Source of the DNA: Haloferula helveola
Lineage (GTDB): Bacteria > Verrucomicrobiota > Verrucomicrobiia > Verrucomicrobiales > Akkermansiaceae
DNA: 64,000 nt
Assembly (NCBI RefSeq): GCF_037076345.1
Contig: NZ_AP024702.1
Span: 4,030,001 to 4,094,000, forward strand
Direction of reading: 5' to 3'
Of the stretch, positions 56,135 through 64,000 are shown in pieces (position 1 is the stretch's first letter; each line of letters opens with the position of its first letter). The notes below the pieces were generated by a model that searched no databases, was not told the DNA's origin, and was given only the letters and a program-made list of their open reading frames with translations. A program made the translations under genes and the position numbers.

Positions 56135-56145
56135 TTGTATGACAA
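56135..56145 (-). promoter_or_regulatory. TTGTATGACAA element upstream of the dehydrogenase gene
   Basis: Exact copy of the 11-mer at 32568-32578. The dyad TTGT-ATG-ACAA matches the general FadR/GntR pattern TNGTNNNACNA. It is 28 bp upstream of the LDH2-type start, where an operator would block transcription. Confidence 0.4.
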
Positions 56146-56213
56146 ATCAAGAGGGAAGTGGGTGCACGCTGATGCTTCGACTTTAGTCAGCTTTTTGGCC
56201 GCTCCACTCCATG

Positions 56214-56233
56214 GGGGCGGACTGAAGTCCGCG
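56214..56233 (+). repeat. copy 2 of GGGGCGGACTGAAGT repeat, with hairpin
   Basis: This copy continues to CCGCG and forms a perfect dyad GCGGACT-GA-AGTCCGC. It shares its first 15 bp with 52420-52434. Probably a small dispersed repeat of this genome. Confidence 0.55.
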
Positions 56234-56299
56234 CACCATTTTCGGTGGCAATCCCGTGGCTCCTGCATAATGGTTTAGAATCCTTAAGAATCACCAAGC

Positions 56300-56314
56300 A
56301 CTACATGATGTAGT
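56300..56314 (+). promoter_or_regulatory. BlaI/MecI-like palindrome upstream of smc
   Basis: ACTACAT-G-ATGTAGT is a perfect 7-bp dyad around one base. The MecI/BlaI consensus is ACTACATATGTAGT; this has the same half-sites with one extra central base. It lies 130 bp upstream of smc in the AT-rich part of the gap. Because the window encodes a BlaI-type repressor, it is a candidate operator, though the spacing differs. Confidence 0.4.
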
Positions 56315-56443
56315 CAAATTAAACAAGTGGCACCATATATAGAGTTTTTCTCGGAGTGAGCTTTTCCAAGCGGCGAATTCTCCTACGCTCACCCTGCTCG
56401 GAATCCCTCCCGGGCACCTGAATCCCGAAACCTCAACCTGTCG

Positions 56444-59400
56444 ATGTATCTCAAATCCCTGGATATCCACGGCTTCAAGTCCTTCGCGGACAAGACGCGC
56501 TTTGAATTTCACGAAGGTGTGACCGGCATTGTCGGTCCCAACGGCTGCGGCAAATCGAACGTGGTCGACGCCATCCGCTGGGTGCTCGGCGAGACTTCCG
56601 CCAAGGCGCTGCGTGGCGGTGAGATGGCCGACGTCATTTTCAACGGCACCGAACGCCGCAAGCCGCTCGGCATGGCCGAGGTGACGCTGACGATGGCCGA
56701 CTGCGAGGACTCGCTCGGGGTCGACTACAACGAGGTCGGCATCACCCGACGGGTGTTCCGCGACGGCAAGTCGGAGTACCGGATTAACGGCACGCTATGC
56801 CGCCTGAAGGACATCCACAACCTGTTCATGGATACCGGGATCGGTCGCACGGCCTACTCGATCATGGCGCAGGGTCAGATCGACCAGATCCTTTCGTCGA
56901 AGCCCGAGGAACGCCGGGCGGTGTTCGAGGAAGCGGCGGGGATCACCAAATACAAGCGCGAGAAGAAGGACGCGCTGCGGAAGCTCGAGTACACCGAGGC
57001 GAACCTGCTGCGGGTCAGCGACGTGCTCGCCGAGCAGGAGCGCCGGATGAATTCGCTCAAGCGGCAGGTCTCGAAGGCGCGACGTTACCAAACGCTCGCG
57101 GCCGACGTGCGGATCCTCGACACGCACCTCGCCCACAAGCGCTTTGTCGAACTCGGAGCAGAGTGCGAGGAACTCCGGACCTCGATCCGTTCGCTTGAGG
57201 CGACCGAGGCGGATCTCGAGCACAAGATGGAGCCGAAGGAGGAGGCGGTGGCCGATGCCCGTCTCGCGGCTCGGAATTTCGAAGGCGAACTGGCCGAGCT
57301 TCGCCAGGAGCTCAATGAGCACCGCAACTCGCTGGCGAGCGCCGAGGGTCGGATGGCCTTCAACAACGAGCGCCGCTCGGAGCTGGAAGGCCGGATCGGC
57401 CAGAACCGCGACGAGATCGAGGCCACCCGCGAGAAGCTTCAGAAGCAGGAGTTCGATTTCACCGCCGCCAACGAGGCGCTGGAACAACTGGCCCGCCGGA
57501 TCGCTGAAATGGAGATCCAGCTTCAGGACCAGGAAGAGCGGACTTCGGTGGCCCGTGCCGAGCGCGAGCAGATCGAGAACAAGCTCCGCGACGCCCGCAA
57601 CGAGGCGAACCGTACACAGACGATCATCGCTTCGATGCAGGCGAAGATCGAAAGCTCGATGGCGCAGCTCGAAACCAGCCGCGAGCGCGCGCGTCAACTC
57701 GCCGAGGAAGAGGAGCGGTTGAATCTCGAGCTCGACGAGGCCGGCGCGCAGGCGGAGGAGATTTCCACGCGGCTTGAGGAGCACGCTTCCCGCTCGGCCG
57801 AGCTGGAGGAGGCCTTCCAGAAGTCGGAGCGCCAGTTCCAGCACAATCGCGGCGATCTCGATGCGGCCCGATCGGCCGCTGCCGAGGCCCACCGGACTCT
57901 GGCTCAACGTTCCTCACGTCTTGATGTGCTGCGGCAGCTGGTTGCCAGTGGCGAAGGTTTCGAGGCCGGCACGCGCAAGGTGCTCGACGGGCTCGACGAG
58001 CCGGATCGTTTCAAGCCGGGCATCCACGGGGTGCTGGCGGGCTTCATTGAGGCCGACCCGGACTGTGCCCGTGCCATCGAGGCCGCACTCGGCAGTCATT
58101 TGCAGGCGGTGCTGGTCTCCGACGAAGCCTTGGCCGAGTCGCTGATCGCGCGTCTGACCGAGAAGAAGCTCGGCCATGCGGCGGTGCTTCCGCAGAGCTT
58201 CGTCGGCAGTTCGAACGGCACTCAGATGGAGTCGCTTCCGGACGGTGCCGTGGCGTGGGCTCTCGACAAGGTGAAGGTCGACGAGAAGGTCCGCAGCGTG
58301 GTCGAGCGCCTGCTTGAGCGCGTGCTGATCGTCAACGATCTGGCGACCGCGATGAAGCTTCGGGGCGATCAGCCGGGAGTGGCCCTCGTGACGCTCTCGG
58401 GCGAGTTGGTCGGCGCCGAGGGCGTGGTCAGCGGCGGTGCTGCTGGCGAAGGAAACGTCTCGGTGCTCGAGCGCCAGAATGAGGTCCGCGAACTCGAAGC
58501 CGAAGTCGCCCAGCTCGCGGAAGCCGAAGAAGCGGCGAAGGCCCGCGTGACGCATCTCGAAGGCGAACTGGTCCGGCTCCAGGAGGAGTTGGAAACCAGC
58601 CGTGACCGGATGCAGCGCCACAAGGTCGAGCTTTCTACGCTGGAAGGTCAGCAGACGCTGGCACGTCGCGAGTTGGAAAGCGTGGAGAGCAAGCTGGAGA
58701 ATGTCCGCTGGGAGCGTGGCGAACTCGAAGGTCGCGAGCAGGCGGCGGTCGAGGGCCGCAGTTCGATGGAGAGCGAGTTGCAGGCCGCCCGCGAACGACT
58801 GGAAGCCTGCGAGGCCGATCAAAGCCGCCTGAACAGCGAGCTTGAAGGTTCACGCCGCTGCGAGGCCGAGCTTTCCGAGTCGCTGAACGAGATGCGCACG
58901 GCTCTGGCCGTCGAGCGTCGGGCCAAGGAAGCGCAGGAAGCCCAGCAGCAGCCGATGGAGGCCCGCCTTGCCGAGCTCCGCGAGATCGCGGTGCGCCGTG
59001 AGACGGAGATCGAGGCTTTCCTGCAGCGCATCGAAGGCGCCAGCTCCGAGAACAACCAGCTTGCCGAGGAGGTCGAGACCCACCAGTTGGAGATCCAGGA
59101 CCTTGAGGCCGAACTCGAGTCGCGCTCGGGTCGTCGCAACGAACTGCTCGAAGCGATCGAGGAAGCCGAGTCGGCGCTGTCGAGCGCGCGCAAGGAACTC
59201 TCGAAAGCATCCGAGCAACGTGGACGCGAGGAGGTGGCCGTGACCAAGGTCGAGCTCCGCTTGGAGAACCTCGTGAACTCGATTCTCGAGCGCCACAATG
59301 TCGAGTTGGCGAACTTCGAGCCCGACGCCCACGCGCTGCTTGCCTGCATCGATTCGCAGAAGAAGGGCGGCGGCAAGGGACGGGCGCGTATCGTGGAGTC

Positions 59401-60223
59401 CTCCGAGGACAGCGAGGAGGACGAGGACGAAAACGCACCGGTGATGGTGGTCGACGCTACCGATGACGACATCGAGTTGCCACCCGCGCTGGAAGGCGAG
59501 CCCGACTGGGAGTTCGTCGAAGGCTGCGTCGGTGACCTCAAGCGCCGCCTTGATTCGATGGGCCCGGTGAACCTCGATGCGATCGAGGAGTTCGAGGAAC
59601 TCGAGGAGCGCCACAACGACGTCCGCAACAACTACGAAGACCTCGTTTCCTCGAAGGAGGAGCTTCTTCAGGTCATCGAGCGGATCAACGAGGAGACCCA
59701 GCGCCGCTTCGCCGAAACCTTTGCCCAGGTCCGGAAGAACTTCCGAGACATGTTCAAGGAACTCTTCGGAGAAAAGGGCAAGGCGGACCTCGAATTGCTC
59801 GACGAGAGCGACCCGCTGGAGTCGGGGATCGAGGTCATCGCCAAGCCGCCCGGTAAGAAGCTTCAGTCGATCGCGCTGCTCTCCGGTGGTGAGCGCTCGA
59901 TGACGGCCGTCGCGCTGCTGTTCTCGATCTACATGATCAAGCCGAGTCCGTTCTGCGTGCTCGACGAGCTCGACGCGCCGCTCGACGAGTCGAACATCGG
60001 CCGCTTCGTCAAGGTGCTCGACCGCTTCGTCGACCGCTCGCAGTTCATCATCGTGACCCACTCGAAGCGCACCATGAGCCGTGCCGACGTGATGTATGGC
60101 GTGACGATGGAGGAGTTCGGGGTGTCGAAGCCGGTCGGTATGCGGCTTACGGCTGCCGGCGGAGACGACAAGACCGAAGCCAAGAGCGCGGCGCAGAAGG
60201 CGGCCCTCAGGCTGGATGCCTGA
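56444..60223 (+). CDS. smc: chromosome segregation protein SMC
   Basis: 1259 residues. N-terminal ATPase head: GPNGCGKSNVVDAIRWVLGE near residue 32, and the arginine-finger region. Coiled coil about 170-510, hinge about 515-680 (GIHGVLAGFIEADPDCARAI), second coiled coil about 685-970, then the C-terminal head with LLSGGERSMTAVALLF near 1145 and Walker B FCVLDELDAPLDESN near 1165. Length fits bacterial SMC plus extra sequence: residues about 981-1015 form a highly acidic Asp/Glu/Ser-rich stretch before the head. It forms condensin with ScpA and ScpB (not here) to organise the chromosome. Strong terminator at 60295-60343. Confidence 0.96.
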   Translation: MYLKSLDIHGFKSFADKTRFEFHEGVTGIVGPNGCGKSNVVDAIRWVLGETSAKALRGGEMADVIFNGTERRKPLGMAEVTLTMADCEDSLGVDYNEVGITRRVFRDGKSEYRINGTLCRLKDIHNLFMDTGIGRTAYSIMAQGQIDQILSSKPEERRAVFEEAAGITKYKREKKDALRKLEYTEANLLRVSDVLAEQERRMNSLKRQVSKARRYQTLAADVRILDTHLAHKRFVELGAECEELRTSIRSLEATEADLEHKMEPKEEAVADARLAARNFEGELAELRQELNEHRNSLASAEGRMAFNNERRSELEGRIGQNRDEIEATREKLQKQEFDFTAANEALEQLARRIAEMEIQLQDQEERTSVARAEREQIENKLRDARNEANRTQTIIASMQAKIESSMAQLETSRERARQLAEEEERLNLELDEAGAQAEEISTRLEEHASRSAELEEAFQKSERQFQHNRGDLDAARSAAAEAHRTLAQRSSRLDVLRQLVASGEGFEAGTRKVLDGLDEPDRFKPGIHGVLAGFIEADPDCARAIEAALGSHLQAVLVSDEALAESLIARLTEKKLGHAAVLPQSFVGSSNGTQMESLPDGAVAWALDKVKVDEKVRSVVERLLERVLIVNDLATAMKLRGDQPGVALVTLSGELVGAEGVVSGGAAGEGNVSVLERQNEVRELEAEVAQLAEAEEAAKARVTHLEGELVRLQEELETSRDRMQRHKVELSTLEGQQTLARRELESVESKLENVRWERGELEGREQAAVEGRSSMESELQAARERLEACEADQSRLNSELEGSRRCEAELSESLNEMRTALAVERRAKEAQEAQQQPMEARLAELREIAVRRETEIEAFLQRIEGASSENNQLAEEVETHQLEIQDLEAELESRSGRRNELLEAIEEAESALSSARKELSKASEQRGREEVAVTKVELRLENLVNSILERHNVELANFEPDAHALLACIDSQKKGGGKGRARIVESSEDSEEDEDENAPVMVVDATDDDIELPPALEGEPDWEFVEGCVGDLKRRLDSMGPVNLDAIEEFEELEERHNDVRNNYEDLVSSKEELLQVIERINEETQRRFAETFAQVRKNFRDMFKELFGEKGKADLELLDESDPLESGIEVIAKPPGKKLQSIALLSGGERSMTAVALLFSIYMIKPSPFCVLDELDAPLDESNIGRFVKVLDRFVDRSQFIIVTHSKRTMSRADVMYGVTMEEFGVSKPVGMRLTAAGGDDKTEAKSAAQKAALRLDA

Positions 60224-60266
60224 GGAACGTCGAACATCGAACGCCCAACATCGAAGGACGAACGTT
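60223..60266. repeat. 7-bp-periodic GAACATC-type intergenic repeat
   Basis: Just after smc, imperfect 7-8 bp units (GAACGTC, GAACATC, GAACGCCC, AACATC, GAAGGAC, GAACGTT) follow in series. The pattern resembles low-complexity dispersed repeats; function unknown. Confidence 0.5.
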
Positions 60267-60294
60267 AGACAATTTCCGACAGGAGAGGGAAGGG

Positions 60295-60343
60295 GGGCGG
60301 TGGCGAAGACCCGGGTGGGTCGAGCTGCCGCCCTCCGTTTTTT
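60295..60343 (+). terminator. rho-independent terminator of smc
   Basis: Arms GGGCGG (60295-60300) and CCGCCC (60328-60333) enclose an inner stem GACCC-GGGT-GGGTC (60308-60321). The structure is followed by TCCG and six T residues (60338-60343). The best intrinsic terminator in the window. Confidence 0.8.
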
Positions 60344-60558
60344 CCGGATGGAGGCCGTAAACGGGGAACTACAAACCCCAATCGCGGGCCACCGGGGTTC
60401 GTTGTTCCTCCTTCAGGAGGTCGAAAGTTCCGAGGTCAAAGTGCCCTTTGCACATGGGCTGTCGCACCATCGCAACGGGTGGATTGTTCAGACTTTCGAC
60501 TTTGAGACCTTCGGCTTTCCGACGTCGACAACCGCTCAGGCAACACCATTCGGATCGG
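60344..60558. other. intergenic region with inverted GTCGAAAGT segments
   Basis: Between the smc terminator and ppnP there is a short hairpin CCTCC-TTCA-GGAGG (60407-60420). Inverted 9-mers GTCGAAAGT (near 60420) and ACTTTCGAC (near 60492) are also present, with further related AAAGT segments. No coding frame is convincing. Confidence 0.45.
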
Positions 60559-60870
60559 TCAGAGGAAACTGCAGACGTAGTGGCAGGGCTCGCCCTCGAC
60601 GGTGATGGTGAAGCCGGAGTTGGCGGGGACGTTGAAGGATCCTCCCTCGGCGATTGAGATGGAGGCGTCGGTGCCGTCGATGACATGCTCGCATGCGCCG
60701 CCGACAATCTCCATCAGCTCGGCGGCTTCGGTGCCGAAGTGATAGCTGCCCGGAAGGATCACCCCGAGCGTCTTGCGGGCGCCGTCGGCGGTGATGATGG
60801 TGTGGGAGATGACCTTGCCGTCGAAGTAGACGTTGGCCTTGGCGGTCGCGGTGACGTTCTGGAATTCCAT
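60559..60870 (-). CDS. ppnP: pyrimidine/purine nucleoside phosphorylase PpnP
   Basis: 103 residues with the PpnP (DUF1255, cupin-like) pattern: [15 protein letters not shown] near 12, [20 protein letters not shown] near 35, [16 protein letters not shown] near 76 and CHYVCSFL at the end. PpnP splits many nucleosides with phosphate to base and ribose-1-P, feeding salvage. Length fits the family. Divergent from the helicase gene across 98 bp. Confidence 0.9.
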   Translation of the reverse strand: MEFQNVTATAKANVYFDGKVISHTIITADGARKTLGVILPGSYHFGTEAAELMEIVGGACEHVIDGTDASISIAEGGSFNVPANSGFTITVEGEPCHYVCSFL

Positions 60871-60968
60871 ACAGCTTGGCTACTCCGCGGCGCGGTCGGC
60901 GGTCAATCGACGGCCGTGTCGCCCCGCCGCTTTTCTTTTCCGGAATCGACCCCCATGGTCGCCCGCCG

Positions 60969-63113
60969 ATGGCCACCCTTGACCCCCGGAATGTCGCGAA
61001 CCCCGCCTCGAACGACGAGATCCTCGGGGCGTTTCTCGACTACGTGATCGAGTCGGGAATCGAGCCATACGGGCATCAGGAGGAAGCGATCCTCGAGCTT
61101 TTCGCGGGGAAGAACGTGATCCTGAACACACCCACCGGCTCGGGAAAATCGCTGGTGGCGCTGGCATTGCAGTTCCGGGCGGTTTGCCAAGGGCGGCGGT
61201 CGTACTACACGGTTCCCATCAAGGCGCTGGCGAATGAGAAGTTCCTCTCGCTGTGCAAGGTCTTCGGGCCGGAGAAGGTCGGGATGATCACGGGCGACGC
61301 AACCGTCAACCCGTCGGCGCCGGTCATCTGCTGCACGGCGGAGATCCTTTCGAATCTCGCCCTGAGGGAGGGCGGGAAGGCACAGGTGGACGACGTTATC
61401 ATGGACGAGTTCCACTACTACTCCGACAAGGAGCGTGGCGTGGCGTGGCAGGTTCCCTTGCTGACCTTGCCCCAGGCACGGTTCCTCCTGATGTCGGCGA
61501 CGTTGGGTGACACGGAGTTCTTCGAGCGGGAGCTGAACGGACTCACCGGGGCGCCGACCGCATTGGTGCGTTCCGACGAGCGGCCGGTGCCTTTGGAGTT
61601 CGAATACAGCCTCACCACGCTTGAGGACCGGGTCGAGGAGCTGGTGACCGCCGGCAGGGCGCCGATCTACCTCGTCCACTTCACCCAGCTCAGTTGCGCG
61701 AAGACCGCCCAAGACCTGATGAGCCGGAATTTCTGCTCGAAGGAGGAAAAGCAGCGGATCGCGGAGGTGTTGGAGGAGGCCGACTTCAGGAGTCCTTATG
61801 GAAAGGAGATCAAGAAGCTGCTGCGCCACGGGCTGGGTATCCATCACGCGGGACTGCTGCCGAAGTATCGCGTGCTGGTGGAACGCCTCGCCCAGGAGGG
61901 CCTGCTGAAGGTAATCTGCGGCACCGACACGCTCGGGGTCGGGGTCAATGTGCCGATCCGGACCGTGCTTCTCACCCAGCTCTTCAAGTACGGCGGCGAC
62001 AGTACTGGCATCCTGACCGTGCGCGACTTCAAGCAGATCTGCGGCCGGGCCGGCCGACGGGGCTTCGATGACATCGGCTACGTGGTGGCTCAGGCCCCGG
62101 CGTATGTGATTGAGAACAGGAAGGCCGAGGAGAAGGCGGCCGCCAAGGGCAAGAAGAGCAAGGCGGTCAAGAAGCGTCCGCCGGAGAAGGGGTTCGTGAA
62201 TTGGGACGAGAAGACCTTCCAGCGGCTGCAGGACTCGCCGCCCGAGCGCTTGCAGTCGCAGTTCCGGATCAGCCACGGAATGCTGCTGAATGTTCTGGGC
62301 AGGGAAGACGAGGACGGCTGCCGTGCCTTGCTGGCTTTGGTTTCGCAGTGTCACGAAACGCCGGCGTCAAAGCAGTCGCTGCGGAGTCGCGGCTTCGACC
62401 TTTTCCGGGGCCTTGTCGAAGGCGGGGTGCTGCGGATTCTCCCCCAAAGCGAACGGTCCGGTCCCGCCAAGGTGGTGCTGCAGGACCGTCTGCCCGACGA
62501 GTTCTCCATGCACCAGACGCTCGGCCTCTACCTGCTCGATGTGCTGCCGCAGCTCGATCCGGAGGACGGTGATTATGCCCTGAACGTTCTGTCCTTGGTG
62601 GAGGCGATCCTCGAAGACCCCCGAGCGGTGCTGCGGAAGCAGACGGACAAGGCCAAGGGCGAGCTGTTGGCGCAGCTCAAGGCCGATGGAGTGGAGTACG
62701 AGGAACGGATGGAGCGATTGGAGGAAGTCGAGCACCCGAAGCCGGGCAAGGAGTTCATTTACGCGACCTACAACGAGTTCGTCGTAAAACACCCGTGGGC
62801 CAAGGAGGCGGGAGTCCGCCCGAAGTCGGTGGCACGAGAGATCGTCGAGCGCTGGGAGAGCTTCGAGGACTACGTGAAGCGCTATGGACTCGAACGGAGC
62901 GAGGGCGTGCTGCTCCGCTACCTGTCGGAGGTCTACAAGGTGCTGGTCCAGACGGTGCCTCCCGATCTCAAGAATGACCTCCTTGATCAAGCTGAAGAGT
63001 TGCTCGGCAAGACGGTGAGGGGAGTGGATTCGAGTTTGCTCGATGAGTGGGAGAGAATGCGGGAGCTGGAAATGCAACAGGATTCATCTGCGGAATTAGC
63101 CAAGGGGAGTTAG
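60969..63113 (+). CDS. Ski2-like DEAD/DEAH-box RNA helicase
   Basis: 714 residues from ATG 60969. The helicase core has [16 protein letters not shown] (Walker A) near 50, [10 protein letters not shown] (Ia) near 80, [11 protein letters not shown] (motif II, DEFH) near 145, LMSATLGD (III) near 175, [11 protein letters not shown] near 295 and [13 protein letters not shown] (VI) near 355. A Lys/Ala-rich stretch (about 385-400) precedes a long C-terminal domain like DUF3516. This family includes bacterial relatives of Ski2/Mtr4 and probably unwinds structured RNA. Longer start to 60876 rejected. Confidence 0.88.
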   Translation: MATLDPRNVANPASNDEILGAFLDYVIESGIEPYGHQEEAILELFAGKNVILNTPTGSGKSLVALALQFRAVCQGRRSYYTVPIKALANEKFLSLCKVFGPEKVGMITGDATVNPSAPVICCTAEILSNLALREGGKAQVDDVIMDEFHYYSDKERGVAWQVPLLTLPQARFLLMSATLGDTEFFERELNGLTGAPTALVRSDERPVPLEFEYSLTTLEDRVEELVTAGRAPIYLVHFTQLSCAKTAQDLMSRNFCSKEEKQRIAEVLEEADFRSPYGKEIKKLLRHGLGIHHAGLLPKYRVLVERLAQEGLLKVICGTDTLGVGVNVPIRTVLLTQLFKYGGDSTGILTVRDFKQICGRAGRRGFDDIGYVVAQAPAYVIENRKAEEKAAAKGKKSKAVKKRPPEKGFVNWDEKTFQRLQDSPPERLQSQFRISHGMLLNVLGREDEDGCRALLALVSQCHETPASKQSLRSRGFDLFRGLVEGGVLRILPQSERSGPAKVVLQDRLPDEFSMHQTLGLYLLDVLPQLDPEDGDYALNVLSLVEAILEDPRAVLRKQTDKAKGELLAQLKADGVEYEERMERLEEVEHPKPGKEFIYATYNEFVVKHPWAKEAGVRPKSVAREIVERWESFEDYVKRYGLERSEGVLLRYLSEVYKVLVQTVPPDLKNDLLDQAEELLGKTVRGVDSSLLDEWERMRELEMQQDSSAELAKGS

Positions 63114-63134
63114 GGTCCGTTCGTTTGCTACGAT

Positions 63135-63533
63135 ATGTTTCGTAGTATCGCGATTGCAGCTGCCGGGGTCTTTGTCGCAATCCAGGTGATGGGACTGGCT
63201 CACCGGCCCGACTGGTTGATCCCATTGAATCCCGATCGTCCGTGGGTGGATTTGCCGGCCGCATCCCATGCCCGGTCGAGCCAAGCGCACAACGTGACCG
63301 AGCTGACGTGGACGGTTCGGCAGGGTTGGGTCTCCAGTGAGAGCGGGGTTTTGGCCGAGAACCAAGTCGCCTACTTCTTGGGCAAAGAGGTGGAGCATGT
63401 GAACCTAACTGGATACGCACCGATCCTCCGGCTCCGAATCCCAGCCGATGCGCCCGCACGGCACTTTGTTTCGATGGTGAACCACGCACAAAGCGCCGGT
63501 TTTGAGCGGCTTTTGGTGGCAGCCTACCGATGA
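63135..63533 (+). CDS. small anchored protein with ExbD/TolR-like C-terminus
   Basis: 132 residues with one N-terminal membrane segment (about 4-22, SIAIAAAGVFVAIQV). The C-terminal stretch YAPILRLRIPADAPARHFVSMV and AQSAGFERLLVAAYR resembles the periplasmic ExbD/TolR end, which uses similar strand-helix-strand order. No ExbB/TolQ partner gene is next to it; it follows the helicase gene by 21 bp. The match is limited to the end of the protein, so the family call is tentative. Confidence 0.5.
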   Translation: MFRSIAIAAAGVFVAIQVMGLAHRPDWLIPLNPDRPWVDLPAASHARSSQAHNVTELTWTVRQGWVSSESGVLAENQVAYFLGKEVEHVNLTGYAPILRLRIPADAPARHFVSMVNHAQSAGFERLLVAAYR

Positions 63534-63546
63534 GCCCGGGGGAACT

Positions 63547-63605
63547 TCATTCACAACTCACTCATTTTCAGCACTGCTCCCAAAGTTGTTCACAGGTTAT
63601 TCACA
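63547..63605 (+). promoter_or_regulatory. cluster of DnaA-box-like nonamers
   Basis: TTATTCACA (63597-63605) fits the DnaA-box consensus TTATNCACA exactly. TTGTTCACA (63586-63594) and TCATTCACA (63547-63555) differ by one base each. An AT-rich segment, CACTATCAATAATTTATG, follows directly. This could be a replication-linked site or a repeat-bound regulator; no dnaA gene is near. Confidence 0.4.
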
Positions 63606-63641
63606 AGTAACTCACTATCAATAATTTATGCAGATTCTATG

Positions 63642-63671
63642 TTGACGCCCCTGAAGGGCTGTGTTTAGCTA
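63642..63671 (+). promoter_or_regulatory. promoter of the structured RNA
   Basis: TTGACG (63642-63647) is followed after 17-18 bases by TTAGCT or TAGCTA (63665-63671). The preceding AT-rich sequence may act as an UP element. The transcript would start near 63680. Confidence 0.5.
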
Positions 63672-63679
63672 TTCATCGT

Positions 63680-64000
63680 TCCGCAAGGGACACTGATCTT
63701 TGACAGAACGGGAGTGCGGGAGAGGCCTTCGGGCAAGGAACGCGCTCAGGATGAGTCCGGACGAAAGTTCGGAGAATGGTCGGGATGAACTGACGTTCCC
63801 GGCCCCTTGGAAACTGCCGATTTTCGAATCATGGTGGGTCCGAGGCCAATGTCACCGGCTTCCCCGGGAAGGGTCGTTCCTTTCCGCAATCAAACGACTG
63901 GGAAGTCAGGCGGTGAGCGACGCCAGCGCGGTCCGGCCAGGACCGGCGGGCACAACCAGTCGCGAAGCCGAGTTACGCCGGAGCCTCAAGGTTGATCGAG
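63680..64000 (+). ncRNA. structured transcript, possible rRNA-operon leader (incomplete at window end)
   Basis: ATCTTTGACAGAAC at 63696-63709 resembles the boxA segment of rrn leaders. Downstream helices include GAGTGCG / CGCGCTC (63712-63718 and 63740-63746) enclosing a UUCG-loop hairpin GGCC-TTCG-GGC, CCGGAC-GAAA-GTTCGG (63758-63773), GGTCGGGA / TTCCCGGCC (about 63778-63804) and GGTCC-GGCCA-GGACC (about 63930-63944). No reading frame resembles a protein. The window ends before any 16S start, so an rRNA leader is inference; another structured RNA is possible. Confidence 0.45.

Larger units (their letters stand above)
56108..56443. promoter_or_regulatory. divergent control region between the LDH2-type gene and smc
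   Basis: This 336-bp gap drops in GC near 56270-56350. It holds a TTGTATGACAA element (56135-56145), the hairpin repeat at 56214-56233, a BlaI/MecI-like palindrome (56300-56314) and a TATATA segment near 56334-56342 that could be the -10 of smc. No gene is evident. Confidence 0.5.

Noticed and set aside
60216-60605. 129-residue plus-strand frame after smc
   Set aside because: It runs through the 7-bp repeat, the terminator and antisense to ppnP.

Overview
This 64 kb window is a gene-dense, high-GC bacterial chromosome segment. I see no transposase, phage gene, integrase or CRISPR array. The gene content points to Verrucomicrobiota, probably Verrucomicrobiales near Luteolibacter or Haloferula. 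It combines a type IV pilus locus with many small secreted partners, a secreted sulfatase, a long-form PurF, a GlmU-like acetyltransferase lacking its nucleotidyl domain, a DUF3127 protein and an SHD1-like secreted protein. The taxonomic call is inference; no 16S sequence lies inside the window.

Layout. 1-2.1 kb: the first codons of a probable serA and a divergent ilvD. 2.3-18.3 kb: one long leftward array that encodes a type IV pilus machine. In transcription order it holds an ABC exporter pair, a His/Asp/Cys-rich protein overlapping pilT, pilT, a major-pilin candidate, a GspL/PilMN-like protein, PilO-like and PilP-like proteins, the secretin, a small unknown, pilB, pilC, and six further small genes (an unknown membrane protein, a minor pilin and four exported or anchored proteins). 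Many neighbours overlap by 4 bp. 18.3-18.7 kb: an AT-rich divergent control region. 18.7-26.5 kb: purM-purF, glnD, rsfS-cinA. 26.5-32.5 kb: thyA-folA-DUF3127 and the amino-sugar set glmM, GlmU-like, glmS. 32.7-36.8 kb: a type I phosphodiesterase, a histidinol-phosphatase-like enzyme, pta and a SirB1-like protein. 36.9 kb: tRNA-Val(GAC). 37.1-37.9 kb: a BlaI/MecI-type repressor with a histone H1-like Lys/Ala tail. 38-46.8 kb: a thioredoxin-fold protein, a LysM lipoprotein, tatD, a POT transporter, fabH, leuB, a cation antiporter and a secreted cyclophilin. 46.8-52.7 kb: an AI-2E family permease, nusB, ribH, ribBA, two proteins of unclear role and dodecin. 52.7-56.1 kb: a sulfatase, a lipoprotein and an LDH2/MDH2-type dehydrogenase. 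56.4-60.2 kb: smc. 60.6-63.5 kb: ppnP, a Ski2-like helicase and an ExbD-like protein. 63.5-64 kb: DnaA-box-like repeats, a promoter and a highly structured transcript that resembles an rRNA-operon leader.

How the genes work together. Most of the window is housekeeping: purine, thymidylate/folate, riboflavin, UDP-GlcNAc, branched-chain amino acid and acetyl-phosphate metabolism. The accessory biology lies in the pilus array, whose accessory proteins I cannot match to standard Pil proteins, and in the BlaI-H1 fusion. The fusion stands alone without a BlaR1-type sensor. A BlaI/MecI-like palindrome sits upstream of smc, so a link between this repressor and chromosome organisation is a testable idea. 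No prepilin peptidase is present, so the pilus locus must rely on one elsewhere. Coordinates come from direct reading. Starts were chosen from ATG/GTG positions, 4-bp overlaps and family lengths, and the few uncertain ones are flagged.
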